Below are positions 53,014 to 61,845 of a stretch of 64,000 nucleotides of DNA, piece by piece (within the stretch, counting starts at the first letter, position 1; every line of letters starts with the position of its first letter). Under the pieces are notes generated by a model, which had not been told where the DNA came from, did no database searches, and saw only the letters and a list, made by a program, of their open reading frames with translations. Where the stretch lies: NCBI GenBank assembly GCA_017854585.1, contig JAFMHK010000014.1, positions 1 through 64,000 on the forward strand. The letters are read 5' to 3'. The translations under genes were made by a program, and so were the position numbers. This DNA is from Paracoccaceae bacterium. Its GTDB lineage: Bacteria; Pseudomonadota; Alphaproteobacteria; Rhodobacterales; Rhodobacteraceae.

Positions 53014-54149
53014 GTGTCAACGAAAGCCTCGACGCCGCGCGCGACAAGCTTCTGCAGCGGGCCGCACCAGACCGCACGGAATTTGAAGATCTGGTGATCG
53101 TGCCCCTGTTTGCCTTTGCCGTCGCACTGATCCTTGGTGCCGTAACCATGCTGGCAACGGGCGTCGATCTGGCCACGATCGGGCGGTCGTATGTGGCGCT
53201 GCTGGTCGGATCGGTCGGGTCGGTGAACGCCCTGTCGGAAACACTGGTGGCGGCTATTCCCTTGGTCCTTGCGGGGCTTGGTCTGGCGTTGGGATTTCGC
53301 GCGGGGCTGTTCAACATCGGGGCAGAAGGCCAGATCCTGATGGGGGGACTCGCGGCGGTGATTTTCGGCTTCACGTTTTCTGCACTGCCCTTTGTCATCT
53401 TGATGCCGCTGTCGCTGCTGGCCGGGGCGCTGACCGGTGCTTTTTATGCTGGCATCGCAGGCTGGCTGAGGGCGGCAACCGGTGCGCATGAGGTGATCTC
53501 GACGATCATGCTGAACCTGATCTCGTACCGGCTGCTTGATTATATGTTGTCCCTGCCATGGGTGCAGCGCGAAGGGCGCGCCGACCCCGTTTCGCGGTCG
53601 GTACCCGATGCGGCAGAGTTGCCGCGCCTGCTGGAGTGGCTGGATCCGAACCTGCGACTGCATGCCGGGGTTTTCGTGATGCTGCTGGCGGTTGCCTTTG
53701 TCTACTGGCTTTTGTTCCGCACAAAGCTGGGGTTCGAATTCCGCGCCAGCGGGGCCAGCCCGGATGCCGCGCGATATGCAGGCATGCACGCCTCGTTGAT
53801 CATCGTGATCGCCATGGCGACGGCGGGTGCGTTGGCCGGGCTTGCGGGGGCCAATCAAGTGCTTGGCGTTCTGGGGCGCGCGACACCGGGGTTTTCCGCA
53901 GGCATCGGGTTTGACGCCATCGCGGTAGCGCTTTTGGGCCGGTCCCACCCCATCGGCGTCTTGTTCGCCGGATTACTGTTTGGCGCATTGCAGGCTGGTG
54001 GCCGCCAGATGCAGGTGGATGCGGGCGTCGGGATCGACCTGATAGGCATCATTCAGGCGCTGGTCATTGTCTTCATCGCGGCCCCGCTGCTGGTGCGCGC
54101 CATCTTTCCATGGGGCTTTCGCAACCGGCAAAAAGGGACACACCAATGA
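53010..54149 (+). CDS. BMP/nucleoside ABC transporter permease 1
   Basis: 379 residues, about nine hydrophobic segments. Family marks are FRAGLFNIGAEGQILMGG and GAHEVISTIMLNLIS, then FRASGASPDAARYAGM. Larger member of the permease pair. Overlaps its neighbours by four bases at both ends. Confidence 0.94.
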   Translation: MSVNESLDAARDKLLQRAAPDRTEFEDLVIVPLFAFAVALILGAVTMLATGVDLATIGRSYVALLVGSVGSVNALSETLVAAIPLVLAGLGLALGFRAGLFNIGAEGQILMGGLAAVIFGFTFSALPFVILMPLSLLAGALTGAFYAGIAGWLRAATGAHEVISTIMLNLISYRLLDYMLSLPWVQREGRADPVSRSVPDAAELPRLLEWLDPNLRLHAGVFVMLLAVAFVYWLLFRTKLGFEFRASGASPDAARYAGMHASLIIVIAMATAGALAGLAGANQVLGVLGRATPGFSAGIGFDAIAVALLGRSHPIGVLFAGLLFGALQAGGRQMQVDAGVGIDLIGIIQALVIVFIAAPLLVRAIFPWGFRNRQKGTHQ

Positions 54150-55411
54150 ATGGCGCCGAAACCCTGCAGCGACCGAATGCGGCGATTGATCTGGGTGCGC
54201 GCCGCCGGACGCGCATCGTGGGGGCGATCCTGATCTTGTTGGCAGCTTTTGTCGTGGTGGTTCTGGGGGACGCGCCGGGTGATGCCACCTTTCGGCTGTC
54301 GCGCCCGCGCGACGTTTGGGTGTTGCCCGACCTGATCGTCCCTGCGCAACCGTTCATCTACATCGCCGCGGCACTGACCGCGTTCTTGGGCGCACGCCAG
54401 TTCCTGCGTGGTGGCGGACGGTGGACGACCTTATCGCTTGGGCTTGGTCTTGGCCTTGGGGTCCTTGCCTTTCTGGTCTGGGCGACCGCTGGAAATGCCT
54501 TTTCACTGACCGGAATGCTGCAGGCCACGATGGTGCGTGCGGTCCCGATTGCGCTTGGTGGATTGGCCGCCGTGATGTGCGAGCGGGTGGCCGTGGTAAA
54601 CATCGCGGTTGAAGGGATGTTGCTGGCCGGTGCCTTTACCGGCGCGCTTATGGGATCGGTCGTGGGCGGTTGGGGCGGGCTTTTGTCCGCAGTGGTGATT
54701 GGCGGCCTGTTCGGCTTTATCTTGGCCGCGCTTGTGGTTACCTACAGGATGGATCAGATCATCGCGGGGGTCGTGATCAACCTCTTCGTGCTGGGGCTGA
54801 CCAGCTATGTCTCAAGCCAGGTCTTTGCCGAGATGCGGCACCTGAACAACGCGCCCGTTTTCCGGGCCATCGACATTCCCCTGCTTAGCGATATCCCTGT
54901 CATCGGGCCGATGCTGTTTCAACAGAATATCTTTGTCTATGGCGCGCTGATCATGGTGGCGGTGTCGACCTATTACCTGTTTCACACGCGCAACGGATTG
55001 CGCGCGCGCGCGGTGGGCGAACACCCCCGTGCAGCCGATACCCTTGGCATCGACGTCTACCGGACACGTTATCTGCATGTAACCATCGGCGGCATGATCG
55101 CGGGGTTCGGCGGGGCGTGGTTCACGCTTGGCTCGGTCGGTCGTTTCGATGAAAACATGACCGGCGGGCGCGGCTTCATCGGACTGGCGGCGATGGTGTT
55201 CGGGCGTTGGCACCCGGTGGGCGCGCTGATGGCGGCACTGGTGTTTGGGTTTACGGATTCACTCCAACAAAAACTGGCGCTTTTGCAGACGCCGATCCCG
55301 TCCGAATTTCTGGCCATGGCACCCTATGTCGCGACGATCGTCGTCGTTGCGGGCCTGATCGGGCGTGCACGCCCCCCCGCAGCGGACGGCAAGCCCTATG
55401 TAAAAGAGTAG
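54146..55411 (+). CDS. BMP/nucleoside ABC transporter permease 2
   Basis: 421 residues from the ATG at 54146 (AAAGGGA upstream, ATGA overlap). Family motifs are VNIAVEGMLLAGAF, LRARAVGEHPRAADTLGID and GGRGFIGLAAMVFGRW. The N-terminal part has two extra hydrophobic segments before the core (about 25-50 and 70-125). Completes the transporter. A USP gene lies in convergent orientation 10 bp away. Confidence 0.93.
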   Translation: MNGAETLQRPNAAIDLGARRRTRIVGAILILLAAFVVVVLGDAPGDATFRLSRPRDVWVLPDLIVPAQPFIYIAAALTAFLGARQFLRGGGRWTTLSLGLGLGLGVLAFLVWATAGNAFSLTGMLQATMVRAVPIALGGLAAVMCERVAVVNIAVEGMLLAGAFTGALMGSVVGGWGGLLSAVVIGGLFGFILAALVVTYRMDQIIAGVVINLFVLGLTSYVSSQVFAEMRHLNNAPVFRAIDIPLLSDIPVIGPMLFQQNIFVYGALIMVAVSTYYLFHTRNGLRARAVGEHPRAADTLGIDVYRTRYLHVTIGGMIAGFGGAWFTLGSVGRFDENMTGGRGFIGLAAMVFGRWHPVGALMAALVFGFTDSLQQKLALLQTPIPSEFLAMAPYVATIVVVAGLIGRARPPAADGKPYVKE

Positions 55412-55421
55412 TCGCGCAGCG

Positions 55422-56267
55422 CTAGAGTGGTGCGATAAGAACGTCATAGTCCGAATAAGACAGCAATTCGGTCACCGTGCTTCCCAGCACTGCCGTCGAC
55501 AGCCAAGATCGACTATGCGCACCCAGACAGATCAGGTCCGCTTTGGTTTTGACGGCAACTTGCGGCAAGATATCGATCGCAGCACCTTCGTGCAGCTCTA
55601 CGACGCTGCCCGCCTTCTGAAGGCCCGCCTTGGCGACCCATGCGTCGACGTCGCGTTGCAATTCGGCTTCGATGTGCTCTCGATCAAGGTCGGACAAGGC
55701 GCCGCTGCGGTCGGTCCGCATGGTCAGGGCCTTGAAGGGCACGTGATACGCATGAACGAGCGTCACAGCGCCCTCGCCCACAAGATCGGTTGCAACCGAC
55801 ACCGCATTTACCGCGCAGGCCGAGAAATCAATGCCAACCACGGCACGGTCATACGCCGCGTCCCGCGCCCTTGACGCAACCAGAAGCGGCACAACCGTGG
55901 TGCGCGCCATGCGCCCGACCGTTGTCCCGGTGAAGAATTCCGCGATGCCGCGCGGACGATGCCGCCCGACAACGATCAGATCCGCCGACAGGTCGGCCGC
56001 CACGGCGGCAATATCATCGCACGGGTCGCCAAAGACGGCGGAGACGTGCACATCAATGTCCGCAGCAGCGTCAATCTTGGCAACTTGTTCATGGATGAAC
56101 CGCTCAGCACCCTCCCGCAGCTGTTCGGCCATGGCGAGGGGCAAGTCGCAATCGACCACATGCAAGATATGCAAGCTTGCCTTGGCTTTGCAGGCAACGA
56201 AAACCGCCCGCCGCAAGCCAATGTCCGAGCGCGCCGAGAGATCGGTGGCCATCAAGATTGTTTTCAT
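55422..56267 (-). CDS. Tandem universal stress protein
   Basis: 281 residues, two USP domains (1-140 and 142-281). Domain 1: MKTILMATDLSARSD and GRHRPRGIAEFFTGTTVGRMA, near the nucleotide motif. Domain 2: AVVGIDFSACA and GAHSRSWLSTAVLGSTVTELL. Behind the 56330 box with a very good -10. Confidence 0.9.
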   Translation of the reverse strand: MKTILMATDLSARSDIGLRRAVFVACKAKASLHILHVVDCDLPLAMAEQLREGAERFIHEQVAKIDAAADIDVHVSAVFGDPCDDIAAVAADLSADLIVVGRHRPRGIAEFFTGTTVGRMARTTVVPLLVASRARDAAYDRAVVGIDFSACAVNAVSVATDLVGEGAVTLVHAYHVPFKALTMRTDRSGALSDLDREHIEAELQRDVDAWVAKAGLQKAGSVVELHEGAAIDILPQVAVKTKADLICLGAHSRSWLSTAVLGSTVTELLSYSDYDVLIAPL

Positions 56268-56329
56268 CGCCGATCTCCCGTTGGCAGCAAAGACTGCGGA
56301 TCATGATACAACACCCGGCGTCGATAGCT

Positions 56330-56343
56330 TTGCGTAAGATCAA
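56330..56343. promoter_or_regulatory. Degenerate FNR-type box TTGCGtaagATCAA
   Basis: Only the ATCAA half is canonical. On the minus strand TATCAT (56303-56308) is exactly 31 bp from the centre, five of six -10 positions, and the centre is 69.5 bp before the USP start. The geometry supports it despite the poor half-site. Confidence 0.58.
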
Positions 56344-56472
56344 CACCGCAAGAAGTTCCGGCTGCGACTATGGTTCTGGCAAAAATCCGGCGAAGGCATT
56401 TGAATGTGCCGGGCAATTCCCTTTAGGGTGGGCTTGCGTTCCATTGACCTCCAGTCGGGCTAAGTGGCCTCA

Positions 56473-58005
56473 ATGAAAACCATCGACGACAGCGCCATTC
56501 TTTCCGCTCTTCTCGAGGCGGCACTCGATGCGATCATCATTTCGGATCACACCGGGCGCATTGTTCGCCTCAACGATTCCGCGGCAACGCTGTTTGGCTA
56601 TCTTGCCGCCGAAATGGAGGGGCAGCACGTGCGGATGATCATGACCGACGACATGGCATCCCGTCACGACGCGTTCATGCGTCACCATGTGGAAACCGGC
56701 GAAAAGCGGATCATCGGGATTGGACGCGAAGTTGTCGGCCGACGCGCGGATGGCACCGTCTTTCCGCTTCACATATCAGTGGGTCGCGCCGTCATCGCGG
56801 ACGCGACCATGTTCGTTGCCATCATGCACGATCAGACCAGCAAACAGATCGCCGAAGAGGCCGCAATTCGGTCCAACCGCATGGATGCCATTGGTCAGAT
56901 GACCGGCGGTATCGCCCATGATTTCAACAACCTTCTTGCGGTCGTCATCGGCAATCTTGAACTTCTCGAGATGTCGGAACAAACGGCCAGGAACAGACCC
57001 TTGATCGCCGATGCCTTGGCGGCGGCAGAACTTGGCGCAGACCTTACATCGCGGCTTGTGGTCTTTTCACGCAACAGCAGTCTGGAGGCAGAGGTCGTGT
57101 CGCTGAATGACTCAGTGACGCAAACGCTGGCAATGCTGAAGCGGATCATCGGCGCGCACATCACGATCGATGCCGAGCTTGCCGATGACCTCTGGCCGAC
57201 AAGGGCCGACAGCACGCAACTTCAGACGGCGGTCCTGAACCTCATTCTCAACGCGCAAGAGGCGATGCCGAACGGCGGGCGGATCTTTCTTGAAACGCGC
57301 AACATGTTGCTTGATGACAGTTATGTCGCGCAGGACACCGGCGTGGAAAAGGGACGATACGTTCGCGTGTCGATCAGCGACAACGGCGAAGGAATGTCGG
57401 ATGAGACCCGCCAACGGGCGCTGGAGCCGTTCTTTACCACCAAAGCGTCCGGCAGCGGCACGGGTCTGGGGCTTTCGATGGTCTATGGCATGGTCAAGCA
57501 TTCCGGCGGCCATCTTGCGATCTACAGCGAAGTTGGCGAGGGCACCACAATCAACCTCTATTTCCCGGCACTTGAGGCCGGCGATGAGCAACAGGATGTT
57601 GACGCGACCTATGAAGATGCGCTGCGCGGTTTCGGTGCGGGCAAGGTCATCTTGATTGTTGAAGACGACCCCCGGGTCATGCGCCTGTCGAACACACGGC
57701 TGGAAGGGTTGGGGTTCAAATGTCTGACGGCAACCACGGCTGATGCGGCGTGGACGATCTTGAAGGACCGAAGCGACATTGCACTGGTCTTTACCGATCT
57801 GATCATGCCCGGCAGCCTGTCGGGGCATGACCTTGCGCAGCGCATAGCCGAACAAAAACCCGGGGTCCGGGTCTTGATGACCTCTGGCTTTTCGGAAGGC
57901 GTCCTGCGGGGGGGCAGGATCAGCGCGGAGTTCGCGATCTTGCGAAAGCCCTATCGTCAGGCGGATCTGGTGCAGGCGCTTCGGACAGCCCTGCAAGACG
58001 TCTAG
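56473..58005 (+). CDS. FixL-like PAS hybrid histidine kinase (possible haem O2 sensor)
   Basis: 510 residues from the ATG at 56473; a GTG at 56464 is possible, and neither has a good ribosome site. PAS domain (about 12-125), then HisKA with His149 (GGIAHDFNN), HATPase with Asn260, DNGEGM and GTGLGLSMV, and a receiver domain (391-510) with Asp442 (FTDLIMPG). The PAS resembles FixL closely. His65 in SRHDAF and Arg85 in [10 protein letters not shown] are 20 apart, exactly as the haem ligand His200 and distal Arg220 of Bradyrhizobium FixL. Soluble, with no membrane segments. Its output partner is not adjacent. Confidence 0.9.
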   Translation: MKTIDDSAILSALLEAALDAIIISDHTGRIVRLNDSAATLFGYLAAEMEGQHVRMIMTDDMASRHDAFMRHHVETGEKRIIGIGREVVGRRADGTVFPLHISVGRAVIADATMFVAIMHDQTSKQIAEEAAIRSNRMDAIGQMTGGIAHDFNNLLAVVIGNLELLEMSEQTARNRPLIADALAAAELGADLTSRLVVFSRNSSLEAEVVSLNDSVTQTLAMLKRIIGAHITIDAELADDLWPTRADSTQLQTAVLNLILNAQEAMPNGGRIFLETRNMLLDDSYVAQDTGVEKGRYVRVSISDNGEGMSDETRQRALEPFFTTKASGSGTGLGLSMVYGMVKHSGGHLAIYSEVGEGTTINLYFPALEAGDEQQDVDATYEDALRGFGAGKVILIVEDDPRVMRLSNTRLEGLGFKCLTATTADAAWTILKDRSDIALVFTDLIMPGSLSGHDLAQRIAEQKPGVRVLMTSGFSEGVLRGGRISAEFAILRKPYRQADLVQALRTALQDV

Positions 58006-58008
58006 TAA

Positions 58009-58052
58009 GGGCAACGGCCCGAGCTGGGCACGCCACAGCAAAGCCGTCGCCC
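58009..58052. terminator. Possible bidirectional terminator dyad
   Basis: GGGCAACGGC (58009-58018) and GCCGTCGCCC (58043-58052) pair with one mismatch across a 24-nt loop, between convergent genes. No T-run, so weak. Confidence 0.3.
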
Positions 58053-58072
58053 GAAACATGATGAGGGATTGA

Positions 58073-58501
58073 TCAGTCCGGCCAGAAATCGCGGATCGAT
58101 TTTGGCAGGCCGGCCTTCACATCCGCCACCTCACCTTCTGATATCCGGTTATCCAACATCTTGAAAACGGCCTGAATGTCCTGCTGGCCCCGCCATTCAA
58201 GAACCTCGGAGACTTCGGACGCGATGGCATTGACGAAGTGCGACAGCTGGCGGTCGCGCACGGGCGTCTGGGCAGGCTGCCACCCCTCGAAGAACATTCC
58301 CCGTATCAGGAGCGGCATCTGCGCGGAAAACTGCGCCACCTCCTCGTGGCCCAAGTGGTCACGGATCTGCGTCATCGTGATCCGCAGCAGGCGAAGCGCA
58401 TCCCGGCTACTGGTCCAATCCAGCCGCTCGCGCAGTTCATTGATCCATTCATGGGTTAATTGAACGGTATGGTCGATCACTTCCAGACCTTGGGCTGACA
58501 T
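58073..58501 (-). CDS. DUF2267 protein
   Basis: 142 residues from the ATG at 58501 with AAAGGAA upstream. All-helical, with the DUF2267 pattern: TSSRDALRLLRITMTQIRDHL, GHEEVAQFSAQMPLLIRGMFFEGW, and a second half with EVLEWRGQQDIQAVFKML (motif region about 25-120). Function unknown; DUF2267 genes often accompany stress-response genes. Lies 13 bp after the bactofilin-like gene, likely the same operon. Confidence 0.83.
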   Translation of the reverse strand: MSAQGLEVIDHTVQLTHEWINELRERLDWTSSRDALRLLRITMTQIRDHLGHEEVAQFSAQMPLLIRGMFFEGWQPAQTPVRDRQLSHFVNAIASEVSEVLEWRGQQDIQAVFKMLDNRISEGEVADVKAGLPKSIRDFWPD

Positions 58502-58514
58502 GGCATATTCCTTT

Positions 58515-59711
58515 CTATTGTGATTTTTCTTCAATGGGTTGCATGTCGACATCCAGCGCCGGGCCGGTATTGCCCACCATCCGTTCGAAAAGCGCCCTCG
58601 TCATGCCGCCAATTCCCAGCAACACCAGCGCGAAATTCGCCATCCATCCCAAGACCGGAATGAAGTTCAGAAGTGCAATCAGCGTGACACCCACAACAAG
58701 CGCAAGCAGCCGCAGCCAGATCGCGGGGTTTTCCGCCACGCCCAGACCCTGCATCGCCCGCATCGCGATGACATAGGCACCAAGCACATATCCCAACGTC
58801 CAGACCACCAGCGTCGCCAGCAGGACGACGGGCACCAACGGGATGCCAACGATCGTCAGGGCGCTGATCGGCACCAAGCCAAACAGCAGCGAAAGCCCGA
58901 TGACACCCGACAGCAACGCCATGCCCGGACGGGCCTCGATGTTGCGGCGCAAATATCTGACCTGTGCGGGAGCCAGCGTCAGGCAGAGCGCCCCGATCAG
59001 GACGAAAAATCCAAGCGTCACGAGGAACCCGCTGAGCAAGGAAAGCAGCGGCGGGCGGTCGGGATAGTCCCATTCGCCCCACATATCACGCATCTCCATC
59101 ATCATCTCGCTGGGACGGTAGGGCTCGTACGTAACACGATTTGCGGGAATGACCCGTTCGGGAATATCGATCCGGTCAGGCGCGGAATATGTCAGGCTTC
59201 CCAAGATGCTGGCGTCTGGGCCAAACACGATCGTTTCGCCCGCCAACAGGGCATCGCCCGAGATTTCCGAATTCAACGTCAACGTATCCGCTGCCGCGAC
59301 AAGTCCGCCACGGACCGGGCTGTCAACGATGACGCGGGCACCCATCAGGCGCGCGTTACCTGCAACTTCGGCACCCGGCCCCATCCTAAGGCTGAACCCG
59401 GCAGCGGTTGCATCACCGCCAACAGGCCCCCGCAAACTGACCGAAAATCCGACAGCATAGAGATCGCCGCCCGTCATCACATCCAGATCAACGTCGAAGC
59501 CGGCGGCATGGGTATCTTGGGCGACTGAACCGCTCAACAAGACGGTGGGGCCGGCCGCAAGCACGTCACGCGGGGCCTGAAGTGTGGCCGAGGTTTCGCC
59601 CGACGTCAGCAAATCGCCACCGATCATGCGATCTGACGACGTATCGGCAACGCCTTGGCCCGCAGCAGCAATGAAAACGCACAACATCGTCGCCCATTTC
59701 AAACCGGTCAT
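58515..59711 (-). CDS. Bactofilin-like/polymer-forming membrane protein
   Basis: 398 residues from the ATG at 59711 with AAAGGA upstream. Signal peptide ending GVA (about 23). Residues 25-185 are a repetitive right-handed beta-helix-like region with alternating GGD, AAG and G-x-V turns, as in polymer-forming (bactofilin-type) domains, here on the outer side. Five or six membrane helices follow (about 225-385), then a short acidic tail. It may form a periplasmic scaffold at the membrane. Behind the 59769 box. Confidence 0.75.
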   Translation of the reverse strand: MTGLKWATMLCVFIAAAGQGVADTSSDRMIGGDLLTSGETSATLQAPRDVLAAGPTVLLSGSVAQDTHAAGFDVDLDVMTGGDLYAVGFSVSLRGPVGGDATAAGFSLRMGPGAEVAGNARLMGARVIVDSPVRGGLVAAADTLTLNSEISGDALLAGETIVFGPDASILGSLTYSAPDRIDIPERVIPANRVTYEPYRPSEMMMEMRDMWGEWDYPDRPPLLSLLSGFLVTLGFFVLIGALCLTLAPAQVRYLRRNIEARPGMALLSGVIGLSLLFGLVPISALTIVGIPLVPVVLLATLVVWTLGYVLGAYVIAMRAMQGLGVAENPAIWLRLLALVVGVTLIALLNFIPVLGWMANFALVLLGIGGMTRALFERMVGNTGPALDVDMQPIEEKSQ

Positions 59712-60022
59712 CGCGCAAGTCCTTTCGTCATCCAAGCCCTCATCATAAGCAGCGCGGCATGGTTGCGATTGACCGCGGTCAATGGGGCTGCAGTGGTTTG
59801 TTGGGTTTCCATCAACGATGGGCAAAGCCGCGCGCCTCCAACGGGGCACAAGACCCAAGGCAAGCCGCCTGCCCCCGGTTCGGGTTGTTCGCATCTTCGT
59901 CAGAGCGTCGCCGCGAATTGACGAGGCGTGATGTGGGGAACGTTCATCGTCAGTCCGCCCTTCCCATCTGCAGGGCAACCTCTATCGTTGGACCAGCAAA
60001 TCGATAAGGGAACTTTATCACG
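59712..60022. other. 311-bp divergent region between the bactofilin-like gene and lysR
   Basis: No gene seen. Holds the palindromic box at 59769-59782 with leftward TATGAT at 59742-59747. AAGGGA (60006-60011) before lysR is its probable ribosome site, at a long spacing. Confidence 0.5.
59769..59782. promoter_or_regulatory. FNR/Dnr-type box TTGACcgcgGTCAA (full palindrome)
   Basis: Centred 64.5 bp before the bactofilin-like start. TATGAT on the minus strand (59742-59747) is exactly 31 bp from the centre, the best box and -10 pair in the window. Confidence 0.82.
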
Positions 60023-60898
60023 ATGACATTTGACCAGATCCGCACCTTTTTGTGGGTCGCCCGCCTGGGCGGTTTTCGAAAGGCCTCGAAACGCTTGCAC
60101 CTGTCGCAACCTGCCGTGTCGACACGGATCGCGAACCTTGAGCGGGAGTTGCGTGTCCCACTGTTCGAACGCGGCGCAGGCGAGCTTGTCCTGACCAAGC
60201 AGGGCACCCTCCTTCTGTCTTATGCCGAGCAGATGCTGTTCGTCGAAGAAGAAATCAAGCAGCGTGTGGCCAACCCGGCCGAGACCGAAGGCCTGTTTCG
60301 CGTGGGCGCGTCCGAAACGATTGCGCAGGCATGGTTGCCATCATTTCTACAGGCCTTCAGCGCGCAATATCCCCGCGTCAATGTCGACCTGACCGTCGAT
60401 ATCTCCATCAACCTGCGCGCAGCCATCCTTGAGCGGCGGCTTGATCTGGCGTTCCTGATGGGCCCCATCTCGGAGTTTTCGGTCGAGAACATCAACCTGC
60501 CCCCATTCGACCTGAATTGGTATCGGTCGTCTGCCAATGAGCAGAGCGATCTCACGCAAATCCCCGTCATCTCGTATTCCAGCCAAACCCGCCCCTATCG
60601 TGAACTGATGGCCGAACTGGCGCGGCATGTGGGGCCCAAGGTCCGGGTCTTTGCGTCGGCCTCATTGTCTGCCAGCCTCAAGATGATTGCGGCGGGAATC
60701 GCCGTCGGGCCTTACCCGCGCGCACTGGCCCATGATTTTCTGGAAGCGGGCCGGATCGTCGAGTTCCACCCCGGAATTCGTGCGCAAGCGCTTCAGTTCA
60801 CAGCGTCTTATCTGTCGGAGCCACGCAGCTTTCTTGTTGAAAACAGTGCAGAAATCGCCCGCGAGGTAGCCGAAGGATGGCATCGGCTTCAGACCTGA
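60023..60898 (+). CDS. LysR family transcriptional regulator
   Basis: 291 residues. N-terminal winged helix (1-60) with FLWVARLGGFRKASKRL and SQPAVSTRIANLE; substrate-binding domain after about 90. Upstream and co-oriented with the DUF1445-TRAP genes, so it probably controls them in response to the transported acid. Beyond this point I found no further FNR-type boxes. Confidence 0.92.
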   Translation: MTFDQIRTFLWVARLGGFRKASKRLHLSQPAVSTRIANLERELRVPLFERGAGELVLTKQGTLLLSYAEQMLFVEEEIKQRVANPAETEGLFRVGASETIAQAWLPSFLQAFSAQYPRVNVDLTVDISINLRAAILERRLDLAFLMGPISEFSVENINLPPFDLNWYRSSANEQSDLTQIPVISYSSQTRPYRELMAELARHVGPKVRVFASASLSASLKMIAAGIAVGPYPRALAHDFLEAGRIVEFHPGIRAQALQFTASYLSEPRSFLVENSAEIAREVAEGWHRLQT

Positions 60899-60912
60899 GG
60901 AATTCAATTAGT

Positions 60913-60938
60913 TTATCACACTTGATCTAAAATGATAA
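60913..60938. promoter_or_regulatory. Possible LysR operator/promoter region
   Basis: AT-rich dyad TTATCA-N14-TGATAA in the 99-bp gap between lysR and the DUF1445 gene, in otherwise GC-rich DNA. It fits the loose T-N11-A LysR pattern, but LysR binding is not shown. Confidence 0.4.
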
Positions 60939-60997
60939 TTTGCTTGGATGGATGCGGATGTGTGAAGCTTTCTTTGAACTTGAGAAAGCAAGCTGAA

Positions 60998-61822
60998 ATG
61001 ACAGTTTCACCCATCAGCCATGCCGATTTGCGCGACGCGTCCGCCGTAGATGTGCGTGCCGCAATCAGGTCCGGTGCCTATGTCGGTCACACGGCGGGGC
61101 TGGCGAAAGGCAAGCTTCAGTGCAATCTTGCGATCCTGCCCGAAAGATATGCGCTCGATTTCTTGCGGTTCTGTCTGCGCAATCCCAAGCCCTGCCCGCT
61201 CGTCGGCGTCGGCGACACGGGAAATCCCTTTGTTCCCACCCTCGGGCCTGACATCGACATCCGCACCGATGTGCCGAAGTACCGCGTGTTTCGCGATGGC
61301 GTACTGGCTGAGGAAGTGACCGACATCTCGGACCTGTGGACCGATGATCTTGTGACTGTGGCGTTGGGCTGTTCGTTCACGTTTGAAAACGCCCTGATCC
61401 GCCATGGTATTCCGGTGCGTCATGTGGAACTGGGCCGTAACGTGCCGATGTTCAGTTCGAACCTCTCGCTCAACGCCTCGGGGCCCTTCGGCGGAAAGAT
61501 GGTGGTCACGATGCGCCCGATCGCCGCCGACAAGGTCGCCGCGGCCACCGAAATCAGCGCGCGTTACCCGCAGGCCCATGGCGCACCGATTGCATCTGGC
61601 GACCCCGCGCAACTGGGTATCTCGGATCTGTCGCAACCCGATTGGGGCGAGGCCGTCGATGTCCGCGCGGGTGAGGTGCCCGTCTATTGGGCCTGTGGCG
61701 TCACCCCCCAGAACGTGCTGCTTGAGGCGAAGCTGCCGATCTGCATCACCCACTCGCCCGGCCACATGCTGTTGTCGGACGTGGCCGAAGACGCCGAAAC
61801 AACAATTTTCAACACCCCGTGA
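60998..61822 (+). CDS. DUF1445 putative hydro-lyase (D-glutamate cyclase-like)
   Basis: 274 residues from the ATG at 60998 with a weak GAGAAAG site; an upstream frame start at 60932 is not conserved. Family motifs are GCSFTFENAL, VPVYWACGVTPQNV and ITHSPGHMLLSD. Members are annotated as putative hydro-lyases, and a mammalian relative is D-glutamate cyclase. Upstream of a TRAP transporter, so it probably acts on the imported organic acid. Substrate unknown. Confidence 0.87.
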   Translation: MTVSPISHADLRDASAVDVRAAIRSGAYVGHTAGLAKGKLQCNLAILPERYALDFLRFCLRNPKPCPLVGVGDTGNPFVPTLGPDIDIRTDVPKYRVFRDGVLAEEVTDISDLWTDDLVTVALGCSFTFENALIRHGIPVRHVELGRNVPMFSSNLSLNASGPFGGKMVVTMRPIAADKVAAATEISARYPQAHGAPIASGDPAQLGISDLSQPDWGEAVDVRAGEVPVYWACGVTPQNVLLEAKLPICITHSPGHMLLSDVAEDAETTIFNTP

Positions 61823-61845
61823 GCACTACCAACAAGGAGACACCA

